64,000 nucleotides of DNA from Cytophagaceae bacterium (GTDB taxonomy: Bacteria; Bacteroidota; Bacteroidia; Cytophagales; Spirosomataceae): NCBI GenBank assembly GCA_016722655.1, contig JADKIR010000004.1:2666001-2730000 (forward strand), read 5' to 3'. Shown here piece after piece: positions 17,315-27,267 of the stretch. Every line of letters starts with the position of its first letter. Position 1 is the stretch's first letter. The notes beneath the pieces were generated by a model, which did not search any database, was not told the DNA's origin, and saw nothing but the letters and a program-made list of their open reading frames with translations. The position numbers were made by a program, and so were the translations under genes.

Positions 17315-18655
17315 TCAATTACAATAATCTTTTATGACATTGTAAGCAGGTGCATAACCCAGTTCGCCTGATTTACTCAAATCAAAACAACCACCATTAT
17401 TGTCACCAATTGCATTTTTGATTAGACCACTCACATAATACGCCGCTGAATATTTTGGATTGATTTTAATTGCATTATTGATGTCAAGCAGAGCTTCTTT
17501 TTGAAGACCCAGATTTGACCTTACCATTCCCCTGATAAAGTGTGCCTCTGCATAGGTAGGATTAACCTCGATAGACTTATTTAGGTCAATAACGGCATCT
17601 TTCATATTTCCGGCTTTGTAATTGGCCACACCCCTGGTATAGAAAACCTCTGATTTCTCGTTGGTATAATCAACAATTTTGATTTTTTCATCCACACTGT
17701 TTCTAAGATTGTCAAGTGTAGCTTTGGTAAAAGATGCCGAATAGCTCTCTTTCGCCATTTTGGTGTCTTCTTTTTGGTCTAAAACTTTATTCAAATCTGA
17801 AATTGCCGCCTTTTGGTTGTTAAGTTTACTCAATGCAAAACCTCTTCCATAATAAGCGGCCATATAGCCGGCATCCAGGGCAAGACATTTATCATAATCA
17901 AATTTGGCACCGTTGTAGTCTTCGATTTTACTTTTGGCAAATGCTCTGAAATAATAGGCTTCAGGGTCTTGAGAGTCAAGTTTTAATGATTCATCAAAGT
18001 CAACGATAGCATCGGCGAAGTCATTTACTTTGATCCGGTTTTTCCCTCTTTCAGCAAATGTTTTGGCTCTTTTTGGGTTAATGTCGATAGATTTTGAATA
18101 GTCTGCGATACTGCCGTTGAAATCATCAAGTTTTGATTTACAAAGACCACGGGAATAAAATGCCTGATATTTTTCTTTATCACCGGGATTTAACTCAATC
18201 ACTTTTGTAAAATCTTGAATCGCCTTATTGAGATCGTTTAATTTGGCTCTGATTGTACCTCTTTGTAAGTAGGCATAAGCATCGTCGGGTGCAACTTCTA
18301 TAGCTCTGTTAAAGTCTTGAAGTGCGGCACGGTTATCGTCCTGGTAGCTTTTGCTTAGTCCACGATACAAATAAGCCATAGCATCTCTCGGGCTTAGGTC
18401 AATTGCCTTGTCAAAATCAAGTATTGCTCCCCTGTTGTCTTTAAGTGCCTGTTTAGCAAGCCCACGGTTAAAATAACTCTGGGGATTGTCGGGGTTCATC
18501 GAAATGGCAATGCTAAAAGAAGAAAGTGCTCCGATAAAATCATTGGCTTTGCTTTTAGCAACTCCAGCTTCAAAGTGCTCATTTGCAGTCTGTTGAGCAT
18601 TGATATTCAAAGTATAACCTAGTAGTACAAATACTAACAGATAAAGTTTTTTCAT
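17315..18655 (-). CDS. Exported tetratricopeptide-repeat protein
   Basis: With the ATG at 18655 the protein has 446 residues and a signal peptide (MKKLYLLVFVLLGYTLNINAQ). The remainder is about a dozen TPR units of 34-36 residues, each with the A..YY.RG.AK.....A..D..KAI...P pattern, for example GDYNGAKFDYDKCLALDAG-like repeats and the final SAAYYVSGLIKNAIGDNNGG. Such proteins act as periplasmic scaffolds; no partner can be deduced. A longer start at 18691 would put 12 residues before the signal peptide and is less likely. Confidence 0.88.
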   Translation of the reverse strand: MKKLYLLVFVLLGYTLNINAQQTANEHFEAGVAKSKANDFIGALSSFSIAISMNPDNPQSYFNRGLAKQALKDNRGAILDFDKAIDLSPRDAMAYLYRGLSKSYQDDNRAALQDFNRAIEVAPDDAYAYLQRGTIRAKLNDLNKAIQDFTKVIELNPGDKEKYQAFYSRGLCKSKLDDFNGSIADYSKSIDINPKRAKTFAERGKNRIKVNDFADAIVDFDESLKLDSQDPEAYYFRAFAKSKIEDYNGAKFDYDKCLALDAGYMAAYYGRGFALSKLNNQKAAISDLNKVLDQKEDTKMAKESYSASFTKATLDNLRNSVDEKIKIVDYTNEKSEVFYTRGVANYKAGNMKDAVIDLNKSIEVNPTYAEAHFIRGMVRSNLGLQKEALLDINNAIKINPKYSAAYYVSGLIKNAIGDNNGGCFDLSKSGELGYAPAYNVIKDYCN

Positions 18656-18736
18656 CAGTAAAAGATTAATTTTTGCCCAAATATAATACATATTTCAGCG
18701 AAAAAAAGCGACAAAATTCACAAAACTTTTTGTAAA

Positions 18737-19626
18737 TCAATGGGTCAGACTCAATCCAAGCAGGACAACATAAGCCAATGAAGTGAGTGCTAATGTTTTT
18801 AAATATGGGTCAGGATTGGGGTTTTTACTAACCTGAAACCCATTTAGAAGAATTAATGGAAAGGAAATTAAATAATATAAACTTATGTTTTCCTGTGATT
18901 TTACGAAAAAAATGGTACAAAAAATAGATCCTAACAATAATGCCCAATGGTAAAGAATCGCCTTTTTTCGACCTAATTTTACAGGAATGGTATGCTTGCC
19001 GGCTGCTTGGTCTGACTCCAGGTCTCTGATATTATTGATGTTAAGTACGCCAGTTGCCAAAAGTCCACACGCTATTGCAGGAAGAATAATATCAGACTCA
19101 AAAGATTGGGAATAAAGGAAATAGCTTCCCAGGACTCCAACCAATCCAAAAAAATAAACACCGAAAGGTCACCAAACCCTACATATCCGTATGGGCGGGA
19201 GCCTGCAGTATAAAAATATGCGGCAAGGATAGCTGAAATACCTATGGAAAGAAAAATGAAAAAGTTGGTTGTGAATCCTCCGAAAGCTATATAAATAAGA
19301 CCCAAACCCAGTAATAAGGAAATAAGAACAAATAATTTTACGGCTCCCAGCATTTGTTTCTGTGAAATTACGCCAGCCTGCACTGCCCTTGCCGGGCCTA
19401 CTCTTTCCTTAGAGTCGGCACCATTTTGACTGTCGCCATAATCATTGGCAAAGTTGGAAAGTACCTGTAGGCTAACTGTGGTACAAAATGCCAGAATGAA
19501 AATTGACCAATTGAAAAAACCTTTGTAGGCGGCCAGAAATCCGGCCAGGATTATACTTGAAAGTGCTAAAGGCAAGGTGCGGAGTCGGGCCGCACCCAGC
19601 CAGTCTTTAAATGAAGGAGAACGCAT
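18737..19626 (-). pseudogene. menA: 1,4-dihydroxy-2-naphthoate octaprenyltransferase, interrupted by one frameshift
   Basis: MenA attaches the polyprenyl tail in menaquinone synthesis, at the membrane. The N-terminal part (19626 to about 19150) has AARLRTLPLALSSIILAGF, the prenyl-diphosphate motif NFANDYGDSQNGAD and SRPYGYVGFGDLSVFIF. The frame then fails, and the rest (NNIRDLESDQAAGKHTIPVK, a second Asp-rich motif) continues from about 19150 in another frame. Adding one base to the seven-A run at 19148-19154 restores VFIFFGLVGVLGS and a protein of about 296 residues. Menaquinone is normally essential in aerobic Bacteroidota, so a sequencing indel or homopolymer slippage is more likely than true loss. 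Its ATG overlaps the gpx stop (TAATG). Confidence 0.85.
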
Positions 19627-20225
19627 TATATACCTACTGCTTTGATAAAATCAGGATCAGTGGGCAGAATTTTAGACGCAAAAAAATGAGTCAGCTGCCC
19701 GTTTTCGTTTACTACATATTTACAGAAATTCCAGCTTGGCTCTTTATCGTTCCAGCCATTAAGGTCTTTTTGACTCAACCACTGATAAAGAGGATGCTTT
19801 CCTTTTCCGGTTACTTCTATTTTTTCAAACATCTGAAAACTAACCCCATAGTTTTTCTGACAAAACTCGGCGATTTGTTCATTTGAACCCGGTTCTTGTT
19901 TCAAAAAGTCATTGGCAGGAAAACCCAAAACCACAACTTTATCTCCATATTTCTCATGGAATTTTTGCCAGTCGGCGTATTGAGGAGTGAATCCGCATTT
20001 AGATGCTACATTAAGCAAAATTACTTTTTTGCCTTTGTATTTGTCCAGATTTATAGTTTTGCCATCAAGAGTAACCATCGAAAAATCATAGAGGGATCCT
20101 TTCATATTGTCTTTTGCAGATGCCTTATAGACCTCTTTTTTTGAGCCTAATATGTTTTTCAAAGTTTTTCTACCTAAAAAAGCGATTACTGAAATCAATC
20201 CCAAAGAAACAATCAGAATTTTCAT
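19626..20225 (-). CDS. Glutathione peroxidase family protein
   Basis: This thiol peroxidase has 199 residues from the ATG at 20225. An N-terminal hydrophobic segment (KILIVSLGLISVIAFLG) anchors or exports it. The catalytic block LLNVASKCGFTPQY has Cys rather than selenocysteine, followed by VVLGFPANDFLKQEPGSNEQ (Gln) and SWNFCKYVVNENG (Trp-Asn), so the tetrad is complete. An in-frame TTG at 20264 overlaps the desaturase stop. Its stop overlaps menA, so desaturase-gpx-menA probably form one transcript. Confidence 0.9.
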   Translation of the reverse strand: MKILIVSLGLISVIAFLGRKTLKNILGSKKEVYKASAKDNMKGSLYDFSMVTLDGKTINLDKYKGKKVILLNVASKCGFTPQYADWQKFHEKYGDKVVVLGFPANDFLKQEPGSNEQIAEFCQKNYGVSFQMFEKIEVTGKGKHPLYQWLSQKDLNGWNDKEPSWNFCKYVVNENGQLTHFFASKILPTDPDFIKAVGI

Positions 20226-20260
20226 AATATTATGTTTATTACTTAATACCAAAATTTTGA

Positions 20261-21346
20261 TCAAATTGTTTCATATTTACCCAATTTTTTTAACATCTGG
20301 ATATGTGAATTCAGGGCATTTATAAAACTTCCTTTCGAATTATAAACAAAACCAAACTCTTCTGCTGTTTCCTTTACGATTTTCGAAATTTTACGGTAGT
20401 GAACATGAGATATTTTTGGAAATAAATGATGCTCAATCTGAAAATCCAAACCACCGATATACCATGACAATAATAAGTTGTTACTGAAGAAATTGGAAGT
20501 GGTTTTTAATTGATGTACCGCCCAAGCTGACTCAATATGGTCATGACTGTCAGGAATAGGTTGGTCAGCACCCTCAACCACATGTGCAAGCTGAAAAACA
20601 GTGGCTAAAATCAAGCCAGCAGTCAGGTGCATTGCCATAAATCCTGCAAACCACTGTCCTAAAGTGATATCGAGGAAATACATGGGAATTACGAATATGA
20701 AAATAACATATAATATCTTGGTTATGAACAGGATAACGAGTTGTTTGGTTGTAAAAGGTTTCACAATTCCGGTTTTTGCCAATGAATTAAAAAATGGAAT
20801 TTCTTTAAAATCTTTCCATAAAAAAGAAATGGTCATCATGCTGTATAACAAAAACGCATAAACATATTGCACTCTATGATAAATTCTGAGGCGATCGGCC
20901 TGATTGAGTCTAAGCATAAATTTGCCTGTAATATCCTCATCAAGATGCAGAATATTGGTGTAAGTATGATGCAATGAATTGTGTTGGATTTCCCAGTTGT
21001 ACACATTGCCACCCAGCCAATATAGTGTGCTGCCAAATAGTTTGTTAACCCATTTTTTCTTAGAAAAAGACCCATGTACGGCGTCATGCATAACACCCAT
21101 ACCGATACCGGCGGTGCCCAGGCCCATCACTATGGTAAGAATCAGATTGATGTAATTGGGGAAATGGCCCAACATGATCAGACCATAAGCGACAAAGAAA
21201 GTAGAAATGAGAATAATGGCCTTAATCATAATAGTGTTTCCACCCGATTTAGGTTTATGATTTTCTTTAAAATAATTCTCAACTTTATTACGGAGTGTCG
21301 GCAGAAACTGTGCCTCACTGATATTCGAAAATTTAACCTTGTTCAT
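20261..21346 (-). CDS. Membrane fatty acid desaturase (acyl-lipid/acyl-CoA type)
   Basis: This 361-residue membrane di-iron enzyme introduces double bonds into fatty acyl chains. The three histidine boxes are present: HDAVHGS (about 107-113), QHNSLHHTYTN (about 141-150) and QIEHHLFPKISHVHY (about 305-319). Four or more hydrophobic segments flank them. The ATG at 21346 is preferred over an in-frame upstream codon at 21373. The gene heads the desaturase-gpx-menA cluster. Confidence 0.92.
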   Translation of the reverse strand: MNKVKFSNISEAQFLPTLRNKVENYFKENHKPKSGGNTIMIKAIILISTFFVAYGLIMLGHFPNYINLILTIVMGLGTAGIGMGVMHDAVHGSFSKKKWVNKLFGSTLYWLGGNVYNWEIQHNSLHHTYTNILHLDEDITGKFMLRLNQADRLRIYHRVQYVYAFLLYSMMTISFLWKDFKEIPFFNSLAKTGIVKPFTTKQLVILFITKILYVIFIFVIPMYFLDITLGQWFAGFMAMHLTAGLILATVFQLAHVVEGADQPIPDSHDHIESAWAVHQLKTTSNFFSNNLLLSWYIGGLDFQIEHHLFPKISHVHYRKISKIVKETAEEFGFVYNSKGSFINALNSHIQMLKKLGKYETI

Positions 21347-21481
21347 TTTGTTCGGTTTTTTTACTAAATACAAAGGTCAGTTTTAATTTTTTCTAAAACA
21401 AATTGTATTTTTTTGTTTTTTATCATGTTTTTTACATAAATCCAATTCTTAAATTATTAGGCTAGATTAATGTGTTTTGCT

Positions 21482-21489
21482 TAATTTTG
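21482..21489 (+). promoter_or_regulatory. Putative -7 element for the C25 peptidase gene
   Basis: TAATTTTG matches TANNTTTG; transcription would start near 21496, about 13 nt before the ATG at 21509. No clear -33 TTTG is visible. Confidence 0.4.
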
Positions 21490-21508
21490 AAAATTATTGG
21501 GAAATATT

Positions 21509-24500
21509 ATGAGGTTGTTTGTGCTTTTTCTTGTGTTTTTGAGCCTAAAAATTCCGGCTGCCGGGCAGCTGGCACATTTTTCCGATTGGGTAAAATATGA
21601 CACACAATATCTGAAAATTGAAATTTCGCAAGATGGTATTTACCGACTTACTTATCAGGATTTAAAAAATGCAGGGGTTTCATCTTTTAAAAATTTGAGC
21701 CTTGTACATCACGGTAAAGAAATAAGCCTGATTACACAAAATGAAACAGATTCAGAATTACTTCCGGGTGGTTATATAGAGTTTTATGCCGAAAAAAACA
21801 AGGGCGAACTAGACTCATTGGTTTACAGACCAATGGTAAGAAACAACCCTTTCAATAGTCTTTTCAGTGATATTTCGGTTTATTATATTTACAATTCTGA
21901 ACAAACACCTATAAGAACAACAGAAAGTTACGCAAAACCCTCCAAAGATACTTCAGCATATTTTATTGAAAGTGTGCTTTATGCTCCCAATACCCAGTAT
22001 TCGCTCAATAATTCTATTGGCTTGCTGCCGGTGATTCAACAAAGTTTTTATGAACCCGGAGAAGGCTGGTCGGGTGAATTCACCACCACTGATACTACCA
22101 AAAAAATCAACATCAAACTGCCCGGTATCAAAAATAATGGCCAAAAAACTGAGATTTTTTTAAGCCTGAATGGCAGATCAAGACTTTTTCATAATCTCAA
22201 TTTGAGCCTCAATACTAAAGTTTTGCGAAACAGGATTTCGATTCCACCTTTTGGTGTTTATACCGATACTCTTGAGGAAAATTCAGGAGCTCATGAATTG
22301 AATTTTGAAATTAAAGGAAATAATAAAGGGGCATTTGATTGGTATTCAGTAAATTATATTGAGGCAAAATTTCCCAAAGGTTTTGAAAATTTGGTTTACC
22401 CAAGAACATTGGACTTACCGGTAAAAGACTCGATGATAATCTTTAAAAAACCGGAATCAACTTTCCGTGTTTTTGATATTTCTGATGATTTAAATATAAA
22501 TACAATAAATATCACCCAGGGCTCTGATTTTCAATATTTCAGTTCAGGAAATCCTGTTAGGCTGTTTGTGACTGATAAATTTACTAAGCCAAAAATTGCA
22601 GGAATAGTTTCTTTCAAAAAAAGAACTTCAAAACCCGAATATCTGATTATTACTCACAAAAGCCTGAAAGAATCTGCAAATGAGTGGGCCAGTTACAGAA
22701 ATAGCAAAGAAGGGGGTGAGTTCAGGTCAGAAGTGGTTTTTATAGAAGACCTATATGATCAGTATTTTTTTGGTGAAAAAAATCCACTGGTAATAAAAAA
22801 TGCAGTGGCTGACATAATGGACGCCGTCTCTGATAGAAAAAACCTTTTTTTGATTGGTAAAGCAGTCACTTTTCCGGATGTCTTGAAATCTAACCAGGAA
22901 CTGGTGCCATCATTTGGGTATCCGGGATCCGATGTTCTTCTCACTGCAGGCCTCTTTGGTGTTGACCCTGATATGGAAGGCGTGCCTACGGGAAGGCTCA
23001 ATGTTACAAATAATACAGAAGTCAGAAACTATCTGAAAAAAGTAAAGGAATTTGAACAAATAAAATCGGCAGAGTGGCGTAAAAATGTTTTGCATCTGAG
23101 TGGCGGTGAAAATAATTTTGAGATGTCATTGCTTAAAAACCTGTTGATTGAAAACGAAAAGGGTGTAAAGACCGGCCCTTTCTCAGGCGAGGTAGAAGTG
23201 ATGTCAAAAAAGCAAACAGGTGAAATTGAGGAAGTAGATATAAGCACACCTATCAACAAAGGCGTAAGTCTGGTAACATTTGTGGGGCATGGTTCACCTA
23301 CAATTATTGACCTTAACATTGGTTATAGCTCAGATCTGAAACGTAATTATAACAACAAGTCAAAGTACCCGTTTATGTTTTTTAATGGCTGTGGGGTAGG
23401 CAATATATTTTATCGTTACAATACCCTCAGCACTGACTGGTTGATTACACCCGACAAAGGTGCGATCGGACTTTTTGCCAATTCTTTCTGGAGTTATTAT
23501 AATTCCACAAAAGAATATCTTGACCTCATGTACGGAAATTTTTTCCAGAATGATGATAGCAAAAACGCCACAATCGGAGAGATCCATCAAAAAATCAATA
23601 AAACGCTTTCTGCCAAAAAAGCCGATAATTACATATTGGCCGATATGCATCAGGTAGTTTTTCAGGGTGACCCCGCACTTCGGATTTTCCCTGTATCCAA
23701 ACCTGACTACCTTGCCGATTCCCTTGGGATGTTTGTTCAAACTTTGAGCTCGTACAATGCCATTTCCAAATCTGACTCCTTTATTGTTGGGGCTGTTTTG
23801 AAAAATTATGGCAGATTTTCGCCCTCTGAAAAAGTTAAATATCTGGCCAAAATCACTCAGGAATCCGGACAATCAATAAGTTTTAATCAAACCGGTTCTG
23901 CATTTGCCAAAATGGATACCGTGTTTTTTAAAGTGCCTTATTCAGACAAAATAAGAAAAATTGAAATAAAGATTGATCCCGAAAATGGTATTGAAGAATA
24001 CAATGAGGCTAACAATGAAGTAGCTATGAATTTTCCGGGACAGGCGGAATGGACCGAAATAAGTTCAAAAACCTTATATCCTGAAAACTTCCTGGCTGAT
24101 GTTCTGAGGCCATTTTTGGAGGTGAAAATTGATGGAAAAAGTATTGAAAATGAGCAATTAATAGCAAAAAATGCTTCTCTGACGGTGATTCTCAATGACG
24201 ACCGCAGCCTGAAGGCACCCGATGGTCTGGTAAAAGTTTATCTGAAATCCTGCGAAACCTGCCAATATTTGCCATTGGATATGAACAAGTTTGTCGTAAA
24301 CCGAGTTTCTGACAATCAGATGCAATTTTTACTTTCCGACCTTCAATTGCAAGCCGGCACGCATTGGTTATTGGTGCAAGGTGCCGACAAAGAAGGGAAT
24401 ACCGTGGGAACTCCATTTGAGATAAGCTTTAAAGTAACTGATCAAAGTTCAAAAGGTATTTTGATAGTTTTTCCAAATCCTGCCGAATCCGATGTAACTG

Positions 24501-24730
24501 CAAAAATTCAGATTGTAAGTCCTGAAAATCCCATTGGAGGTGTTGTTTCTGTTTTTGAAACCTCAGGTAAAAGACTTTTTGATTTACCGTTTTCACCGAA
24601 AGTGGGCCCTAACAATGTGTTTTTGCCTGTAAAAAGTCTTTATGGAGCTGGTAGTTATATTATCAAAATTAAGGTCGATTTTAAAAATTCGGTATCCGAA
24701 ACCCTGGAATCCAGAGTGGTGATAAGATAA
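21509..24730 (+). CDS. C25 (gingipain-family) peptidase, PorU2-like, T9SS-associated
   Basis: This ~1073-residue exported protein has a signal peptide (RLFVLFLVFLSLKIPAAGQ), a long beta-rich N-terminal region and a C25 caspase-fold domain. The catalytic motifs are VTFVGHGSPTIIDL (His) and FMFFNGCGVGNIFY (Cys), around residues 590-640. CARDB-like beta domains follow (DPENGIEEYNEANNEVAM), and the last ~90 residues (ILIVFPNPAESDVTAKI...) form a T9SS type-A sorting domain. The layout fits the PorU/PorU2 sortase-like branch, which processes T9SS cargo, but a degradative protease cannot be excluded. No other T9SS machinery gene is in the window. Confidence 0.85.
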   Translation: MRLFVLFLVFLSLKIPAAGQLAHFSDWVKYDTQYLKIEISQDGIYRLTYQDLKNAGVSSFKNLSLVHHGKEISLITQNETDSELLPGGYIEFYAEKNKGELDSLVYRPMVRNNPFNSLFSDISVYYIYNSEQTPIRTTESYAKPSKDTSAYFIESVLYAPNTQYSLNNSIGLLPVIQQSFYEPGEGWSGEFTTTDTTKKINIKLPGIKNNGQKTEIFLSLNGRSRLFHNLNLSLNTKVLRNRISIPPFGVYTDTLEENSGAHELNFEIKGNNKGAFDWYSVNYIEAKFPKGFENLVYPRTLDLPVKDSMIIFKKPESTFRVFDISDDLNINTINITQGSDFQYFSSGNPVRLFVTDKFTKPKIAGIVSFKKRTSKPEYLIITHKSLKESANEWASYRNSKEGGEFRSEVVFIEDLYDQYFFGEKNPLVIKNAVADIMDAVSDRKNLFLIGKAVTFPDVLKSNQELVPSFGYPGSDVLLTAGLFGVDPDMEGVPTGRLNVTNNTEVRNYLKKVKEFEQIKSAEWRKNVLHLSGGENNFEMSLLKNLLIENEKGVKTGPFSGEVEVMSKKQTGEIEEVDISTPINKGVSLVTFVGHGSPTIIDLNIGYSSDLKRNYNNKSKYPFMFFNGCGVGNIFYRYNTLSTDWLITPDKGAIGLFANSFWSYYNSTKEYLDLMYGNFFQNDDSKNATIGEIHQKINKTLSAKKADNYILADMHQVVFQGDPALRIFPVSKPDYLADSLGMFVQTLSSYNAISKSDSFIVGAVLKNYGRFSPSEKVKYLAKITQESGQSISFNQTGSAFAKMDTVFFKVPYSDKIRKIEIKIDPENGIEEYNEANNEVAMNFPGQAEWTEISSKTLYPENFLADVLRPFLEVKIDGKSIENEQLIAKNASLTVILNDDRSLKAPDGLVKVYLKSCETCQYLPLDMNKFVVNRVSDNQMQFLLSDLQLQAGTHWLLVQGADKEGNTVGTPFEISFKVTDQSSKGILIVFPNPAESDVTAKIQIVSPENPIGGVVSVFETSGKRLFDLPFSPKVGPNNVFLPVKSLYGAGSYIIKIKVDFKNSVSETLESRVVIR

Positions 24731-24742
24731 AAAACACTGAGA

Positions 24743-25459
24743 TTATTTTCCCGGAACCAGGCTGACCAATTCATATTTAATGTCTTTTCCACTCGAAATT
24801 ATGCCCTTTCCTATGCATTCGGGTGTGACCTGACAATATTCCAGGTCTCTGTCTCTAAATTCAATCATGCCAATTCCGTTTGCGTATCTGGCGTATTTTA
24901 ACTTTCTGTCAATAAGTGACGAATCGTTTTTTTCTATCACAGCTAACAAAGAACCTGAAGAAAATCCGCTAATCGAAAAAGTACTTTCTGTAATCTGACA
25001 TTTTGAGGATTCCTCGGGTAAAGAATTATATTTGTTGGGGTTAAAAGTTAGCCCATCACTCACTGGAAATATCATTTTTACAAAATCAATGTTACCTTCC
25101 TTTATCATCAGGAGGTTTGGATTTCTACTTCCTTTAAATACACTCTCTGATTGGTAATCTCCTGAAATAGTGGTGCTTATATTTCTTGAAATCAAAAATT
25201 CAGTTCCTTCGCCTGATTGAGAAACATTGATGATTTGTTCTTTGAGGTAGTATGTTTTTTTTATGGGTTCAGCGTTTACTGCATAAATATTTTCAGTGAC
25301 TTTGTAGATTCTCCTGGCGTTTTCTTCAACGGGGTAGTAGTCAGTTTTAGCAGGTTCAAAATCATCTTTACATGACCATAATATGCTGACAATAAGTAAT
25401 GTTAAGACCCCAAAACGTCGAGCCAAATGGCCAGATACATAGTTCGTTGCACGTACCAT
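24743..25459 (-). CDS. Putative lipoprotein of unknown function
   Basis: A lipobox (LLIVSILWSC, Cys about residue 30) is followed by KDDFEPAKTDYYPVEENARR, so the protein is probably an outer- or inner-membrane lipoprotein of ~238 residues with a beta-rich body. The ATG at 25459 lies inside the 3' end of the asparagine-synthase-like gene; an in-frame TTG at 25426 would give a tighter signal peptide (ARRFGVLTLLIVSILWSC). Cysteines at the C-terminus (EYCQVTPEC) may form a disulfide. Translation is coupled to the upstream gene. Confidence 0.7.
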   Translation of the reverse strand: MVRATNYVSGHLARRFGVLTLLIVSILWSCKDDFEPAKTDYYPVEENARRIYKVTENIYAVNAEPIKKTYYLKEQIINVSQSGEGTEFLISRNISTTISGDYQSESVFKGSRNPNLLMIKEGNIDFVKMIFPVSDGLTFNPNKYNSLPEESSKCQITESTFSISGFSSGSLLAVIEKNDSSLIDRKLKYARYANGIGMIEFRDRDLEYCQVTPECIGKGIISSGKDIKYELVSLVPGK

Positions 25460-27143
25460 AAATCGTCTTTATTGATTTTTTCTGTAAAAATAGGGTCTGA
25501 ATCAAAACCCGATACATTGTTGTAGATATTTTTATCGGCATATTTCCAAACTTCATGATTATCCGGAATCAATTTCCCGTAAGATTCCCATAAATCTTTG
25601 AAAATAGCCTCTATTAGTTTGTCAAAATCGCCTTTCCCTGTACGGTTTGTAAGATTTTCTGGAGCCACTTTTTCCAATGCTTGCCGTATGGTTCCTCTGC
25701 CTCTTCCATGTGAAAATTTTTCCAAAGGACTCTGAAAAAGGCTGATATTCAAAAGCCGGGCATCAAGTAAGGGATAAAGGGTCCTGCTGTTGGTGAGCTC
25801 GTCAATCAGACCAAAAGTTTCTAAAGCATGTACTCCCAATCCGATAAAATTAGAATTTAACTGGCTTTTTTGGTGCCTGGTGCCTGTTTTCAAAAACAAT
25901 GAAGCAAAGTCAACTCCTTTAAATTGAGTAGGACTTTTTTTATTCAATTTGCTTAAAATGCTTTTCAAATTTATCCTGTCAAATAAATCAAATACACTTA
26001 AATCAAAATCCTGAAATAATCTGAAAATAAGCTTTAAAGCCGGCCAAAGAGCGTTTTTTTGAAATATTTGTAATGATTTTTTTAAGAAATAACCCGAAAG
26101 GAATGATTGAAAAGTTTCGGATTTACCGATTTTTTCCCAGGAAGCTACTTTTTTTGAATAATATAAAAATAAGCTGTTTTTTAAGCTTTTAAATGCCCTG
26201 TTTTCAAACTGAATTTCCAGATATTCCAAACCTTCACCTGCAATGGTATCGCCTCCATGACCACTCAGAAGTACTTTTTCATTTCCGGAATTAATGATTT
26301 TGCAAATATTTCTGCAGGGAAAAGCATCAGTTCCGGTTGCATACTTTTTGAAGCCCAATCTTTAAGAATTACAATGTCAACAATTGGTGGCGATATTTTT
26401 TTTAATGGAAACCCAAAATTTTCAGCGATTTCTTCTGCTAAGGTCTCATCTTCTGTTAATTCTGAATCAGTTTTGAAATAAAAAGCGGTGTGTTTTTTGG
26501 ATTCATAATTTAGCAAAATGGAAATCAAACCGGAATCAAGGCCGCCACTAAGATAAGTACCAACGGATTCAAATTTTAAGCTAAAATCTTTAATTTTTTC
26601 TTTAATTACTTCCAAAAAATCTTCATTGGATGCTTCAAAATGAACCAGACTTTCATTGGGTTCTTGTTTCAAATTATTGATTTCATATGTCAGAATATGA
26701 CCCGGCAGCACTCTTTTTATGTTGGAAAAAAAAGTGTCGGCATTTATATTCTGATCCGAAATTTCAAAATCAAGATAAGCCTTTATGTATTTGTTGTCCA
26801 GGTTATTTTCACCTGTTTCTTGCAATGATTTGATCCGGTCTGAGATGCAGATTTTATCATTAATGAGTGAGAAATAAATGCTTTTTATTCCGAATAAATC
26901 TCTGAATACCTGAAGTTTATGAGTTTTTTTTGAATAAAAAATGATGCTGAAGCCAACATGTAAATCTTTGAGTATTGAAAAATTACCTGCGGAAAATTCC
27001 TTTCCAATATTTATTTCCGGATAATTATCCTGAAAATGACGGTCAGTTAAAAGCAACCATTCTTCGGTTTCCTGCACAAAAGCATCGCCATTGTGGATTA
27101 TTGAATAAGGTTTTAAAGAAAAATCAATCGAAAAATAAAACAA
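25402..27143 (-). pseudogene. Asparagine synthase-related protein, interrupted by one frameshift
   Basis: Two overlapping frames together make a ~580-residue glutamine-amidotransferase/asparagine-synthase protein. The first (27143 to about 26300) has RDLFGIKSIYFSL (glutaminase domain end) and the ATP-binding TYLSGGLDSGLIS. The second (about 26300 to 25402) has EKVLLSGHGGDTIAGEGLEY and the helical C-terminal domain. One extra base in the four-T run at 26298-26301 would join them as IFAKIINSGNEKV. The N-terminal Met (a TTG codon) is followed by Phe, not the catalytic Cys2, so it cannot use glutamine normally; such proteins act in peptide or sugar modification. Whether the shift is real is unknown. 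Confidence 0.78.
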
Positions 27144-27234
27144 GGCCGGCTTTTTTTGAGTACAATTTACAACAAAATCATGGCAAAATCACTTTCAAAT
27201 TTTGATTTCCATTTATTCCAATTCTTTTGCATGT

Positions 27235-27242
27235 TATCTTTG
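27235..27242 (+). promoter_or_regulatory. Putative -7 element for uvrD/pcrA
   Basis: TATCTTTG matches TANNTTTG exactly; the start site would be about 27250, upstream of the GTG at 27268. The -33 element is not clear. Confidence 0.45.
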
Positions 27243-27267
27243 CAAAAATCAATAAAACAAAAATTCG

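Noticed and set aside
18737..19144. Separate 135-residue membrane protein gene
   Set aside because: It is the C-terminal half of MenA in a shifted frame; family motifs continue across the break.
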